Origin: Cryptomeria japonica
Taxonomy: Eukaryota > Streptophyta > Pinopsida > Cupressales > Cupressaceae
Reading direction: 5' to 3'
DNA length: 64,000 bases
Assembly (NCBI RefSeq): GCF_030272615.1
Contig: NC_081406.1
Coordinates: 110,061,283 to 110,125,282, forward strand
The translations under genes and the position numbers were made by a program. Below are positions 11,294 through 22,420 of this stretch, one piece after another (within the stretch, counting starts at the first letter, position 1; each line of letters begins with the position of its first letter). Below the pieces are notes generated by a model that saw only the letters and a program-made list of their open reading frames with translations, was not told the DNA's origin and ran no database searches.

Positions 11294-11807
11294 AGTTTCT
11301 GCATCCCCTGTGGGCCCTGCAATGTCTCGCAAGCAAGTCAAATTCATGAAATTGAAAACATGGGTTTTTGAGGTACATATCGCTGCTCCCACATCATCCG
11401 ATCATTTGTACATGTGTACACATTCTCCGAGGTGATCTACCATTTGAATGTTCGCCATCTCTCTGCAAGTGTCCTTTTCCAGAGCAAAAAATCCTCTTCT
11501 TGGGCTAGTGCAAATGAGCAATTTTCACCCTCTTGGTCTCATTTATAGCTCTTTGTCATTGCATAGATGGATGTGCGTCCTCTCCATCTCATGTTGGTCG
11601 CGGTCTTGTGCACCTTACATTGCTTTTCCTTCATGCATCCGATCTCCGATTGTCAGTCCGTTCGATTCTATCATTTTTATCGATCAATTGGCCTCTTTCT
11701 TGCATGTTTCTGGCCAATTCCTCGAGGGGGCATGCATATGTCATTATTATTGTCTGGGGCATTTTCATTATTGTTCTTTGAAACAACGCTTAAAATCTCA
11801 TTGTCTC

Positions 11808-11821
11808 AAAGAGGGGCAAAA
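11808..11821 (+). other. Polypurine tract
   Basis: AAAGAGGGGCAAAA abuts the 3' LTR terminus TGTAGACACC. This is the expected position and composition for the plus-strand priming site. Confidence 0.9.
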
Positions 11822-13089
11822 TGTAGACACCTAAAAATGGTCAACGCTTGTGGAAGTCATACTTTAACATTTGCGCATTGCCTCATTTTAGGTTTTTGCA
11901 TCGCACTAACATTTCTCCTATGATTCGCACTTGATCTTTATCATTTGCGAGCATCGAGTCATTCTTCTATATTCTTCATTCATCTCGTCTTCGAATTTGG
12001 TCTTGTCGACAACAATCTTTAATCATGATTTTGGTCGATCTTTGTCCTTTTGTCAATCTTGTCATATTGTGATCGATTCGTCATCGATCCTTGTCCTTTT
12101 TCAATCATGTCAATTTGGTCAATTTGTCATTGATTTTTGTCAACCAATCTCAATCAAATCATTTATCAACACTGGTCATTTATCAATTCAAAATCATGAT
12201 CGAATCGACATTAATTATCTATCGTCAAGACCTAATTGTCATCCTTGCATTTCTAATTCATCTTCCAAGGTTTTATGATTTATTCATTTAATCTTGTTTG
12301 GCATTTTCCCTCTAGGTTAAATAATTTATTTATTTATCCTAAGTATTCTTGTCACAATTAAATGTTTATTTAATTGGCTAATTAATTCCTCCTATTTTTG
12401 TAAATTAATTAATGAATGAGAAATTATTAATTAATTTACCTATTTTTCATCAATTTTCTAATTTCCAAGTCATCATTTCCAACCTAATTTTCTAAATTCT
12501 CCTATATTCCTAAATGTCTATTTCTATTTCAAATTCTTGTCATAAATCTTTGCATAGCAATTTGTCATAAATTGTCATAAATCCTTGCATAGCAATTTGT
12601 CATAGACATGTCATAATTTTGCTATTCTTGATTTGAATTTCCATTCGAATCACTATCATGCTAATCTTGTCATCTCTCCAATTCTTCTATAAATTGGATG
12701 ATTTTCTTCAATCAAATCCCTGGATTCTTAATGAATAATTGGTAATCACTTTTGCAATCACATAATCCCGAATCTCTAATCAAATTATCGAACTTATGCT
12801 TCTAGTACTCTTGAGCTTTTCATCAATCTTGCTTTCAATTGTATGTGCACTTGTAGGTGAGATCCACAAACCCATTGAAGAGGAAAGAACAACAATGGAG
12901 CCGCATGGAAGAAGCATCCGAATTGTTATATGGTTTGCATGATATTTTCTTTTAGATGCTTTGTTTTCATACCTCTATTGAATGTGCTTTGGAATTAGGT
13001 TCATTTCAATGAGTGTTCTTTTGATTGAGCTATCATGTCTTGTGTTTTGATCTACTTATCTTGTGATGATTCCTAATTTCTATGCTACA
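11822..13089 (+). repeat. 3' LTR (1268 bp) of the element at 2268-13089
   Basis: Colinear with 2268-3535 at a constant offset of 9554. Differences seen by eye include 2297/11851 (C/T), one in GCATCGCA(T/C)TAAC, one in CATCTC(A/G)TCTTC, one in TTTTC(T/C)CTCTAGG, one in AAGT(C/A)TTCTTG, one in TTTGC(G/A)TAGC and one in CCGCAT(A/G)GAAG. It ends GCTACA, followed by GTATG. Confidence 0.95.
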
Positions 13090-13094
13090 GTATG
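13090..13094. repeat. Target site duplication GTATG (right copy)
   Basis: Identical to 2263-2267 and directly follows the CA end of the 3' LTR. Confidence 0.95.
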
Positions 13095-13675
13095 ATCTCA
13101 TTGTAGATCATGGTATGGAAGCGAATAATGTAATAATCATTGATGCAGATGATTTGGTCGATCATAGGTGATCGAGTCGGGTTTGTGCAAGAGGTTTAAG
13201 TCCTCTAGTATTGAGCTTAACCGGAACTGTATTCAAGCATAGGAGATACTATTATTACAGTTCATTCTTCCTTCCGTATTGTAGTATGTATTTCTTATGT
13301 AGTCAGTGAGACTCCTTTTGTAATGAGCAGTGTGCTCTAGGTTGTTGGCCTTCCTGTAAGTGCAGACCCCTCAATTTGTAATAACACACTTATTGCAGAA
13401 GTATTATCTGACTGTGGGTAGGCTTCCCACCATGGTTTTCCCTTTACCAGGTTTTCCATGTACAAATCTTGGTGTTATGTGGATGGTAACTATTCTCTAA
13501 TTGTTTCTTGTGCTTCATTGGTATATCTGCTATTTTGGTAATTGGTTTATGTATTCTGATATTGATCTTATGTGTTCTGGTAATAAATTTTCAATTGCTT
13601 AAGGTTTCGATAATCTGGTGACAACTGATTCAACCCCCCTCTTAGTTGTCCTCCAATTATTTGGACTGTCTAACA
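13095..13675 (+). mobile_element. Copia-like LTR, second part
   Basis: Continuation of the LTR at 1642-2267. It carries GATTCAACCCCCCTCTTAGTTG near its end. Equivalent text, GATTCAC followed by a C run and TCTCAGTG, occurs near the ends of the LTRs at 31454-31851 and 36777-37606 and, inverted, at 18163 and 27979. It ends TCTAACA directly before an initiator-Met primer site. The CCACCATGGTTTTCCC block near 13430 also recurs in those LTRs. Confidence 0.8.
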
Positions 13676-13677
13676 AT

Positions 13678-13689
13678 TGGTATCAGAGC
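13678..13689 (+). other. Primer binding site, initiator Met tRNA
   Basis: TGGTATCAGAGC begins two bases after the LTR end. It is complementary to the 3' end of plant initiator Met tRNA, the usual primer of Ty1/copia elements. Confidence 0.92.
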
Positions 13690-14045
13690 TATTATTCATT
13701 CCAGATTGATGTGGTGATGCGACTACTTAGGGGGAGTAGTTAGTCTTGTGATTTAGTGGTTTATGATTTTTCTTTGATATTTATGTTAGATCTTTAGCAT
13801 TGATGTCAAAGGGGGAGAGATATTCATGTGAAAAACTTAAGGAGTTATATACATTAAGGGGAGAAATTTGTAGAACTTAACTATGATATCATCTACAGGG
13901 AGAGTATGGATTAGAACTTCATTGCTATATTCTTGTGTGGGAGATTTGTTTGGCATTTCTTGGCACTTGGATGTTTTTCACATCTAGTGTTGCCATCAAT
14001 GATAAAACATCAATGCAACATATAATCAATTCCTCCAAATTGCCA
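13690..14045 (+). mobile_element. Deleted interior of the copia-like element, ending in an inverted LTR head
   Basis: Immediately after the primer site the sequence resembles the extreme 3' interior of these elements (AGGGGGAGTAG, TTGATGTCAAAGGGGGAGAG). Compare GATGCCAAAGGGGGAGTAG at about 36620 in the element ending at 37606. The coding region is therefore deleted. At about 13990-14045 lies the reverse complement of the LTR head (TGTTGGCAATTTGGAGG on the minus strand), the same inverted arrangement as at 1633-1640. Confidence 0.65.
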
Positions 14046-15914
14046 ACAAATCTAACACCGAAGGCCAAATATAGAGCCGTTTAAAGGTGGTGGGTGGTTA
14101 TCTATCCTAGAAGTGATCTACAATTTTGGAGCACTTTGGGTCAAATCCAACATCAACGTCATTTTTTAGAATGCCCAAAAACCCCAAGATTTCTTATTCA
14201 TTCATCCAAATCAGCCTTTGTCACTCGAAGTTGAAAAAAATTCCCCTCCCTAGCCATTGTACGCACTTGCAGTTATAGGTTTGGAATTTTTTCTTTTTAA
14301 ATTATTTTCTATGCTTATAATTTTTTCTGAAATTAAAAAAAATAAAATCAATTTTTAAATTCATGGGGGCTTGATTTGTTTTTTGTTTTTAATAAAATGA
14401 AAAGTAAATTATTTTCATTTTTATTAGGGGGGTCATTTGTTTTAAAATGAAAAAAAAAGTATTATTTTTATAGGGGTTTAAACTCCCATCCCCTCTGTCA
14501 CTATATTGGTGAATTCAATTTTGCAGGGTTTTGTGAGCTAGCCGCCCTTCTCCCTCTAGTATCTTCCAACAACTTTGCCACCAGTCCAACCGAATCTCCT
14601 GTCGTCTCCTTCCGCTCAGTTCTTTTGCTCCTACCTCGAGTGCACCTTACTCCACCGCCACCACATCGCCCAACAATGGCCACATCCTCACCACCACTAT
14701 ATTTCCATCGATGTTCTATTTTTCCTTTGGTTACCACAGCCCACCACAACTTCCCAGCAAGTCCCAGTACCAACCCTTTGCAGCACCATGTGGTGACCCT
14801 TAATTCACCGAGTGCATTAGCTCTAAGCACCACACAGTGACATGCTATTTGCTAAAAATCACAAAAATCTGCCACGTGGAAGTGATTAATTCGCCCACAT
14901 GTTGTTTTGATTTTTCTCCGTGTGTGCCACATGGCAACCTCATATTTTCTAGTACTTGCATAGTCATTTCAGATCATACCTGCCATGTAAGATCCTATTC
15001 AATGCCACTGAATCGTTCGTACTAACACTTGTCACACTCTCATTGGTTTGTACAACTGACTCACCCTGCCATGTCAACCACTGTACATCGACTCATTCAA
15101 CTATGACATTGCTCCATACAGTCTAGTCAATTATTGTACGACACATGTCACATTTTCATTGGGCCACATTAGCAGTTTGTATGGTACAAACTGTCATACA
15201 GGGAGTTTTTCTATCCACGATGGTCAAACGATCGTCAAATTTAAGCTAGTAAAGTGTTGATATCAGCACTACATCAGCACATTTTTTGAAATTTTTTTAC
15301 CCTTCTCCAATGAGCTTTTGGATTTTACAGTCAAACTTTGGAGGCTCATAACTTTGTTATTTTGAGTGCAATTCTTTTGATTTGGGCTAATTTTTTGTGC
15401 TCTTCTTAGTGGTTTGGTTTTTTTTCTGATTTTGGTGGACAAAATTTTTAGAATTTTCAGTTGTTCACAACTGTACCTATCCAATTCTCATTTTTTCAAC
15501 TTCTCGTGCTCCATTTAGGCTTATACGACCTCCTTTTCAGGTGCCATTTTTTTTAAAGTGCATAATTTTTCATCTACTTTCACGTGGTGCTATCAATTTT
15601 CACCATTTTGAGTAAAAATTGTACTTTCATTATTTGGTTTTTTTTGGCCTATTTGGTACTTGTAATTTGCTTGGATCTTGGTTTAGATCTCTTGCAGTAT
15701 GGGTTTGAGTCTTGTATAGCCTATTTGAAGCATTTTTATTTTAAAATTAGAAGCCCAATTTTCCCTTGTTTGCAAGTGGCCCATTGTACACACTAAGTGT
15801 AAAGTACTAAATCATCATGTTGTGGGGGGGGGGGGGTCTTTGATTGAGTGAATTTGGTGTGGTGTCTTGTCTGATCGTGCCTCTCTCTTTCTTGTGCTCT
15901 TTCATTTTGGTGCT
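14046..15914. other. No gene recognised; includes a G13 run
   Basis: Short frames only (for example 14501-14833 on the minus strand), with no domain. Several ACTGTCA/TGTACA-rich stretches occur at 15000-15200. A run of 13 G occupies 15824-15836. From about 15880 the sequence may be the short leader of the gag fragment that follows. No LTR or primer site precedes that fragment, so its 5' end is missing. Confidence 0.5.
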
Positions 15915-16759
15915 ATGGGTTCTCCTTAATTTCCACTTTTAACTCCACATAATTATGCATCATGGAAAATTAAGCATGGAGTAAGCTAATGGAAATAGGC
16001 CTCATTCATTACATAAATGGAACAATCACATCACCAATAGATCCTAAAGCTGATCCTAATGCTCAATTGGAATGGCTCACTAAACATTCTATGGGTCTTG
16101 GAACTTTGAGAAAGTATGTATTAGATGACCCCATTTTTCACATTGATAAATGTACTATAGTCAAAGAGGCTTTGGATATCTATGAGAAATTGTATGGTCA
16201 AGTTAATGAGACTAGGAGCTACAAGATTGACAATGAACTCACATTATTGGATCCCAAGGATTTTGATACAATCCATGATTATGTCACAGAAGAAAATGAG
16301 CTACGAGAAAAGCTTAAGGATTGTGACAGTGACAAGAAGGGTGCTCAATTGGTTTACAATTTGTTGGAGAAGCTTCCATCAAAGTATCCAACCTTTGATT
16401 CTAGCTTTCACATCCATCAGTTGACTCAAAGTGCCTCATACACTCCACCATCATTTGATGCATTCATAGAGATGTTGATACATGAGAAATCAAGTTTGAA
16501 TAGGATGGGGATTCTCAAGTCTTCAAAGTCCCAAGCTTTGGTGGCTAATAAAAGGAATCAAAGCAATCAAGGAAAAGGCAAGAACCAAAAGAAGTCTAAG
16601 CCAAAGCCACTAAAAGATAGAGCACAACCATCCTCTCCACCACATGGTGATTCTACATTCTCACCTAAGGGGGAATCATATAAGGAGAAGCCATTTTGTG
16701 GATATCACAAGAAATCGGGACATGATGAACACCATTGTTACAAGAAGGATATCAATTGA
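15915..16759 (+). pseudogene. Copia-type gag pseudogene
   Basis: Begins ATGGGTTCTCC, then a stop at codon 5, then PHNYASWKIKHG, the NYxxWK signature of copia gag N termini. One base is lost near 15984, shifting the frame into the 256-codon open stretch from 15989. That stretch has a helical gag region (LYGQ, LLEKLPSKYPTF) and a basic K/Q linker. It ends with a knuckle-like CGYHKKSGHDEHHC, in which the second Cys of CCHC is His. The protein would form virus-like particles and bind element RNA. The early stop and the frameshift make it inactive. There is no pol downstream. Confidence 0.85.
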
Positions 16760-17716
16760 TGAATTGAAACATCTTCATGAGAAGAATAAAATCAGTTTGC
16801 CTTATAGAATTTCTACTTTAGCTTCTTCGAGAGAGAAAAGGAATTTGATAAAGGAAAGGATCATACTTTTGGGACAAATAAAAGAAAATCTCTTTGTGCT
16901 ACTACAAGTCATGATTAAGGGAGATGACTTGTAGATTAAGGGTCTTCTCATCCTATGGCATCTTTGTAGTCTATGTTCTCTTCATTTGAGCCTTGCAACA
17001 TGCCATCGATTTTGATGGAAAATCCTAAATACATGAATGTGATTGGGAAAGGATCTATTGCTATTGGGGATAACTCCTTCAATGATGTGTTGTGTGTACG
17101 TCATTTGACAAAAAATATTCTTTCCATCTATCAGATCACTCATGGGACAAAAAGGAAGTCTGTGGAGTTCAAACCTGATTCAGTTATCATTAGAGACTTG
17201 GAGAGTAGAGCTATGATTGCAACTAGGGTGGTGGATCATGCATTTCAGTTGTACTCCTTTTTAGATTTTGGTCCTATTGGCAAGGTTGATTCTTCACATG
17301 ATGATCACACTTATTGTGTGGATTTTGATATCGAGGAGTACTTTGGCTACTTGAACTTTGGTGTTCTCACATGTGATCCCATTCTTGGGCCTTGTATTTC
17401 ATCTCCTCCCATTGATATCACACCTAATATTGCACCTGATGATGCAGATGTTGCTACAGTTTGGGCTTCCTGTGAATTAGTGCAACAAGATATTCCTTGT
17501 CTTTTAGATGCAATTCCTTGGGATGACTACCTGACGGACATTGCAGGTTTGTTTGTGGGATCCTACATTGTAGATTTGGGAGACATCATTGATGATACTC
17601 ATCTTCTCTTTGATGGAGATGATCCTTCTTCAATTATTGTGAGGGAACACTCTGACACTCTTGATCATTCTCTACATGATCATTATTTTCATGTTCACAT
17701 GATTGTGGATACTTAA
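16760..17716 (+). pseudogene. Copia protease-like remnant fused to an acidic unknown region
   Basis: Around 16925-16990 a degraded KGSSHPMASL corresponds to the protease active-site neighbourhood (DSGASSHM in relatives); the catalytic Asp is not readable. The open frame from 16973 continues with GKGSIAIGDNSFNDVLCVRHLTKNILSIYQ, split here by ordinary residues typical of the copia protease C-terminal half. After about residue 95 it changes into an acidic Asp/Ile/Pro-rich region of about 150 residues (DIEEYFGY, DDTHLLFDGDD) that matches no integrase or RT I know. The frame ends at 17716. The element therefore seems to have lost or replaced pol, leaving gag-PR plus an unknown tail. Confidence 0.65.
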
Positions 17717-18162
17717 GTACAACATTTGGAGGAGCTCTCTTTATCCTTACAGGAGATACTTGAGTCTTTGGATCATGTTCTACATTCATCTTCACTAGAT
17801 CTTGGATTGTCCTTTTCAACAGTTGGGACTAGTACACCTGATTTGGAGGGGGCAACTTTCATCATCAACATGAGGACACTTGAGTAGTTTTCAAAGACTC
17901 CATACATCTTGAGTTTTTTTCCTATATCTTACCTTCATTATTGGGGAGAATTTATGGATACACCTTTGTTTTTTTTTCTTCCTAAGGGGAGGAACATTGT
18001 TCGATGATCTTGGAGCAGCTTCTTCATTCGGTTTTGAGCTTCTACTATTGGTGCAAATTCTAAATTGAGGGGGGGCTACTTGGTCTCTTCTCTCTTATGG
18101 GGGGGAATTTTTCCTCACACGGGGTTTTATTCTTCTCATTCTTCTTTGAGAGTTATTTTTTA
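17717..18162 (+). mobile_element. 3' non-coding end of the gag-PR copia derivative, truncated
   Basis: G-run-rich text (AAATTGAGGGGGGGCTACTTGG, CTTATGGGGGGGAATTTTTCC, CACACGGGGTTTTATTC, given in short pieces) closely parallels the minus strand of about 45225-45335, the 3' interior of the copia element at 21877-45522. The two therefore belong to one family in opposite orientations. Homology stops at about 18162, where an LTR of another family begins, so the PPT and 3' LTR are lost. Confidence 0.7.
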
Positions 18163-19293
18163 TACTTATAAAGCACTGAGAGGGGATGTGAATCAGTGAC
18201 AGCAAAAACAATACCACTTCAAACACAGATTGATAAAGACAGTTAGGCAGTTTACTTAATACTATGCATGCAATCCAAAATGATATTAAAGCATCCACAA
18301 CAAGTAAAACATCCACCATAACACAATTTTTTATACGTGGAAAACCCAATAGGGAAAAACCATGGTGAGATGGGACTCACAAATTAACTATATGCAATAA
18401 TAGGCAACTGATCGGTTAAGGTCTACAAAAGTGCTCTGCTAAGAGCGAATCCTGTTAAATATCCCAAAGCCCTGTTAGGAGCTATACCCTGTTAAAAGTA
18501 GTACCCTATTAGGAGTAACCATGGTAGAGGATTTCAAACCCAAACTAATGGATCACTTGGTTAGAGGATTTGTACAATGAAGCTTGTTAGAGCTTACTCG
18601 GTTAGGGGATTTGACTGTTGTAGTGATTAGAAAACAACAGGTGGTGTGATCTAGAAGTAGCACATCTTTCTTGAATAGATCCTCTTTTTCTCACTCATAA
18701 TTGCATCAACGACATACTCTACAATGCCTTCAGTAAATCACAATAAATTAACACTTCTATCTCACATCATAAAAATAGTTCATCATAATGTCATTATATA
18801 GACATTAGATTTCATGTCGGATTAGGAAATTCATCACAATTTTCTAGGTACAGTGTATCTAGACAATCTAACATAACACATCATAGATTGCTACCAAATC
18901 TGTTGGTTAGGGATAACTCATCACAACCGGTGATAACTCATTACACAATCAGTGAAACTGGTTGGAACACTGATACCAGTTAAGAGTTAACCTCTTCCAA
19001 CTCATAGACCGATTGTCCTCCAATTTCCTCTTTGATGATCTCCACAGTATCTCCGAGCTGGTGTCATGCCATTCTTGCATATACTAGTTGTCTACATATA
19101 CCAGTTAGACACCCTCAAGACCGACTAAACTTCTCAATACATATAATACCGGTTTTGCAATACAAAGACTTAGGAGTAGTACCGGTTTGTCATAACTAAG
19201 ATGACTATGACAATGTGAACATATGTGTGTGTATACATGTGCCATCAATGACAACACATGAAGTCATCCATTACAATCATCATCAAGCCAACA
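18163..19293 (-). mobile_element. Copia-like 3' LTR, minus orientation, outer end truncated
   Basis: On the minus strand it starts TGTTGGCTTGATGATG at 19293 and runs to the family block that reads GATTCACATCCCCTCTCAGTG near 18200. The exact 3' terminus (TCTAACA in relatives) is missing where it meets the G-rich fragment. Its AAACCCAATAGGGAAAAACCATGGTG block near 18345 is nearly identical to one in the solo LTR at 27979-29380, so these two are the same LTR family. Confidence 0.82.
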
Positions 19294-19307
19294 ATCTCTG
19301 CCTTTGG
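19294..19307 (-). other. Polypurine tract, minus strand
   Basis: CCAAAGGCAGAGAT on the minus strand directly precedes the TGTTGG LTR head. Confidence 0.8.
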
Positions 19308-19790
19308 CATTGATGGCAACACGTAGAAAATTTTACAACTTTACAACTAAGTGTGCTAACAAAAATTGTACAAACATATTTCTACTCCCCCTTAACAATA
19401 CATACAAAATTTTCACAACACATACATATTTCTACTCCCCCTTTGACAACAATTCAAAGTAAAATACATATGTATTATATATAAATTTGCATCAAAAATT
19501 ACATATACAAAAATATAGGAGTTCTTTCAAGGAGTGTTCATTGCAATTTTCAAGAAAATGTCACTGAAAGTAATCTTCATCTGAGTAAAATCATTATCCT
19601 ATGTTTCCAATAATGTTTCAGTGATCTCAATGGTTGTCATAACTTGTGCAACGAATTCTTCTATTGCATCCACTACGCTCATCTCTGAAGTCGCCAAAAC
19701 CGCTTATGCATCCTTGTATGCCCATTGTAAGATATCCACTTTAGGTCTCAACTGGTTCTTGAGCTCTTTCAAAGATTAGAGTCTCTTAGC
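19308..19790 (-). other. 3' non-coding interior of the minus-strand element
   Basis: Between the stop of the decayed ORF and the polypurine tract. On the minus strand it contains AAGGGGGAGTAGAAATATG twice (about 19381-19450), similar to the CAAAGGGGGAG motif near the 3' ends of the related elements at 13800 and 36620. No coding potential seen. Confidence 0.6.
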
Positions 19791-21796
19791 CTATTCACAA
19801 TCATAGACATCTAACCGATGTTGCAAATCATCAACTAATTTGCCAAATGCTAAGGCTGAATCTTGTATGTAGGCAGTACATATCCTCTCCAGTTCTTGTT
19901 CTATCTCTTCTTTCCTTTTCTTTAGACTAGGATATAAAAATAAAATGTTAGATGTATAGGCTAGTATGCTTCCTCCATTTTCAATAGCAGTCTTCAAATG
20001 ATCTTTATTCAGAGATAAAGAAATCTTCCCTATATCAATATCTTTCATTATTTTCTCTCCTCTCTTCTTTCTGTAATTCTTCTTAGCTAAAGTCTGAGCA
20101 ACTTCTTCAAGAGACTTTAATTGGTCAGAAGCAGCAGAAACCAACTGGCCAAGCTTGCCAATAGGGGTTGTCAAATTTCCAGTGTCAGTCTCTGGTAGAA
20201 GTCTTGGCACAATCTCAATGGCAGCTTGAATTGTTTCTACTTCCTTTCTCTGCTCTTTCAATCTTTTCTTTTAAGCTCTAGATTGCATTACTGTAGAATC
20301 TCCATGAGTTCAGATGCACTCATATTGTCTACATCTATAGGCCCTTTGATGCCTATTGAGTCATCCTCATCATCAATTTGCTACTTTACCTTTTCTTTTT
20401 CCTTTTCATCTGCTATCTTCTCCTTTGTTTTCTCTTTCTCTATTTCTGCCTTTGTTTGTTTCTCATGTGTATCTGTTGTAACTAGTGGCAGTTGATTTTC
20501 CACTTGGTGTTCTTTTTCTGGTGGCGGTTGAATATCCACACTAGGTTCAATGACCGATGCTTCAGCTGCTTCCTATGTAACAGTAATGACCGGTTGTTAT
20601 AAAGGTTCCATAACTAGTTCAATGATATTACCAGTTGTATCAAAAGTGTCCTGGATTTCATCAGTATCATCTACAAAGATAACCGGTAGAGAAGTAGTGT
20701 CATCCTTATTCTTGATAGGATATACAATATCTAGTGTAATAATTTCTTCTTCATCTAACTTCGGTTGAGCTCCAGTGTCTGTTTGATCAGTTTTATGAGA
20801 CTTCATTTTCTCATGCATCCTTTGAATATTTCTAGCTATCTGATGAGTATCAACTTCAACAGATTGAACCTTTCCACTCAATAACTTCAATCTTCTTGCC
20901 TTAGAATGAATCTTTCCTTTGAAATTATCAAGTAATGCTAATAATTCATCTCTAGGTAATTCAAGAAGATATTGAATTAAAACTCTATCAATAATTTCTT
21001 AATCTTGTTCTACAACCATTTTCCACTTATTTACAAGAATAGAATACAAAGAATCAGAAATATCCTTTTCAATATCTTGAGGTAACCAATTGTATTGACA
21101 CAAGTGGTTCATTACCTCTTGAACAATTTTTTGCTTCTGATCATCATCAAATGAATCAAAATATTCTTTCACATTATCAAACCTATTCCTCCCTAATATT
21201 TTTACAGTTCTCTCAAAACCAGTCATAGGTTTGTAAGATAAAGCATTAATAGGAATACTTTGCTTTGAAGTGTCTCCTACTAGTTTGGCTTTCTTACCAG
21301 TTGATTTCATATTCTTTGGTTCCTCTTCAGTGTCGGTATCCTCAGATTCTGCTTGAAGAATGAGTTGCCTACCTCTCTTCTTCATTGCAGTTTGCTTCTT
21401 ACCATATACTTTGGGTGCCGGTTCCTTTTTGACTTGAACACTTCTTGTCACCCTTGTACTAGTGGTCACTGAAGGTTCTTGCGAAACTTTCTTCTTCTTC
21501 TCTTTGGTAGTACTGGGTTGAGTAGGTGCATTCCTTTCCTGGTAAGTTCCCAATCTTTTCTTCTTCTTATCCTTGGGAGATGCCAAAAGATTGTTGGCAT
21601 AACCGATTAATAAAACATAGTTGACTTCATAACTCATTTCTTCCATCTCATCTTCCCTGGGTTCAATGACCTCCATAAGACAAAAGTATGTGGTAACTGT
21701 GAAACATATGTCTTTTGTAAAGTGTTTCACCACATCTTCAGGTAGCCTTAACCTCATGATCATCTTCTTTTGGAACTCATTAAAATATCTACTCAT
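19791..21796 (-). pseudogene. Non-pol second ORF of a copia-like element, decayed
   Basis: Three open pieces (21796-20999, 20890-20597, 20261-19791) form one ancestral reading, with in-frame stops and one frame change before the last piece. It begins with YFNEFQKKM...ICF...MEVIEPRE...YEV...YANNLL, then a basic Lys/Thr region, then FDSFDDDQKQKIV...ISDSLYSIL. Ahead lies an acidic Glu/Lys low-complexity stretch and a C-terminal helical region (LKSLEEVAQTL, SLKKRKEEIEQELERI) predicted to be coiled coil. The same series of blocks occurs at 34225-36440 on the plus strand. No enzyme motif is present. Its position between gag and LTR, where pol should be, suggests an accessory or structural protein of a non-autonomous lineage. 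Function unknown. Confidence 0.7.
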
Positions 21797-21876
21797 ATCA
21801 ATAGGAAATGTGTTCTTTACAGCCTTAATGTTGTTCTTTATTTGAGTTGTTACCGGTATGTCCTTTTATGAGATTT

Positions 21877-22204
21877 TGCGAAGATCAAGAGCTCAATGAA
21901 AAGTACAATAGAAAGACAAAATATTGATAGGAATAAACTTTATTCTATCAATATGAAAATATTGATCAACTAGATCATCAAGGATTACATATAATGAATA
22001 TGAGCTTGCTTATATAGGCAAGGATATATGGATATGTGAGCACACAAACATAACATGTGGCTCAATAAGAAACAAGGGTAGGTAGGAAATAGGTGTGGTA
22101 GGTAGGAGAAACAATATAATATTCCACATGAGGTGGATCACCCACCGAAGGTGGAATGTAACAACAAGATCACACCATATAAGGTGGAAATTCTCCTACA
22201 TACA
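21877..22204 (-). mobile_element. Copia 3' LTR, minus orientation, first part (split by the CACTA element)
   Basis: On the minus strand this is the 3' portion of an LTR ending GATCTTCGCA at 21877. It contains the TATATAAGCAAG text (near 22012) of an RNA start region and AATAAAGTTTATTCCTATC before the end. The LTR resumes at 44880-45001 after the CACTA insertion, giving about 450 bp in total. The neighbouring GATTT at 21872-21876 is the candidate target duplication; the partner copy is not available. Confidence 0.8.
22202..22204. repeat. Target site duplication ACA (left) of the CACTA element
   Basis: ACA precedes CACTAATACATT, and ACA also follows the TAGTG end at 44877-44879. Three-base duplications are characteristic of CACTA transposase. 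Confidence 0.85.
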
Positions 22205-22420
22205 CACTAATACATTTGGCCTAAAATTCTGATGGAGGTTTCCGATGGAGAAGTTATATTGTGACCAAATTTGATTTTTTTTTTAAAAAAATGCCCACAT
22301 TCATCGTAATTACGACGATAATTTAACATTTGGTTTTGACGGAGAAGGAATTGGCAATGAAATTTATGTTTTTTGAGAAAAAGTGCTCGCGTTTGTCGAA
22401 ATTCTGACGATTGCGGGTAT
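22205..22420. repeat. CACTA left terminal inverted repeat and subterminal repeats
   Basis: The TIR is at 22205-22236. It is followed by ATTCTGATGG, TTTCCGATGG, CATCGTAATTACGACGATAA, TTTTGACGGAG and GTCGAAATTCTGACGATTG, the same motif family as at the right end. In CACTA elements such arrays bind the TnpA-type protein; binding here is inference. Confidence 0.78.

Larger units (their letters stand above)
2268..13089 (+). mobile_element. Complete non-autonomous LTR retrotransposon with one long ORF and no pol
   Basis: A 10,822-bp element bounded by two 1268-bp direct LTRs, flanked by GTATG duplications. It has a primer-site-like sequence just inside the 5' LTR and a polypurine tract just before the 3' LTR. 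The LTRs differ at about seven positions by eye, with no indels and mostly transitions, so insertion is recent relative to everything else here. The 8.3-kb interior carries one intact ORF (5749-8514). I see no protease DSGA, reverse transcriptase YVDD/YLDD, RNase H or integrase motif on either strand. It fits the LARD class of large non-autonomous elements, which must borrow enzymes from an autonomous partner. The partner is not identifiable here. Confidence 0.92.

Noticed and set aside
14501-14840. Overlapping frames on both strands with Pro/His/Thr-rich or Arg/Gly-rich peptides
   Set aside because: They are mutual shadows in a locally GC-richer stretch. No homology is recognised and no promoter or intron structure is visible.
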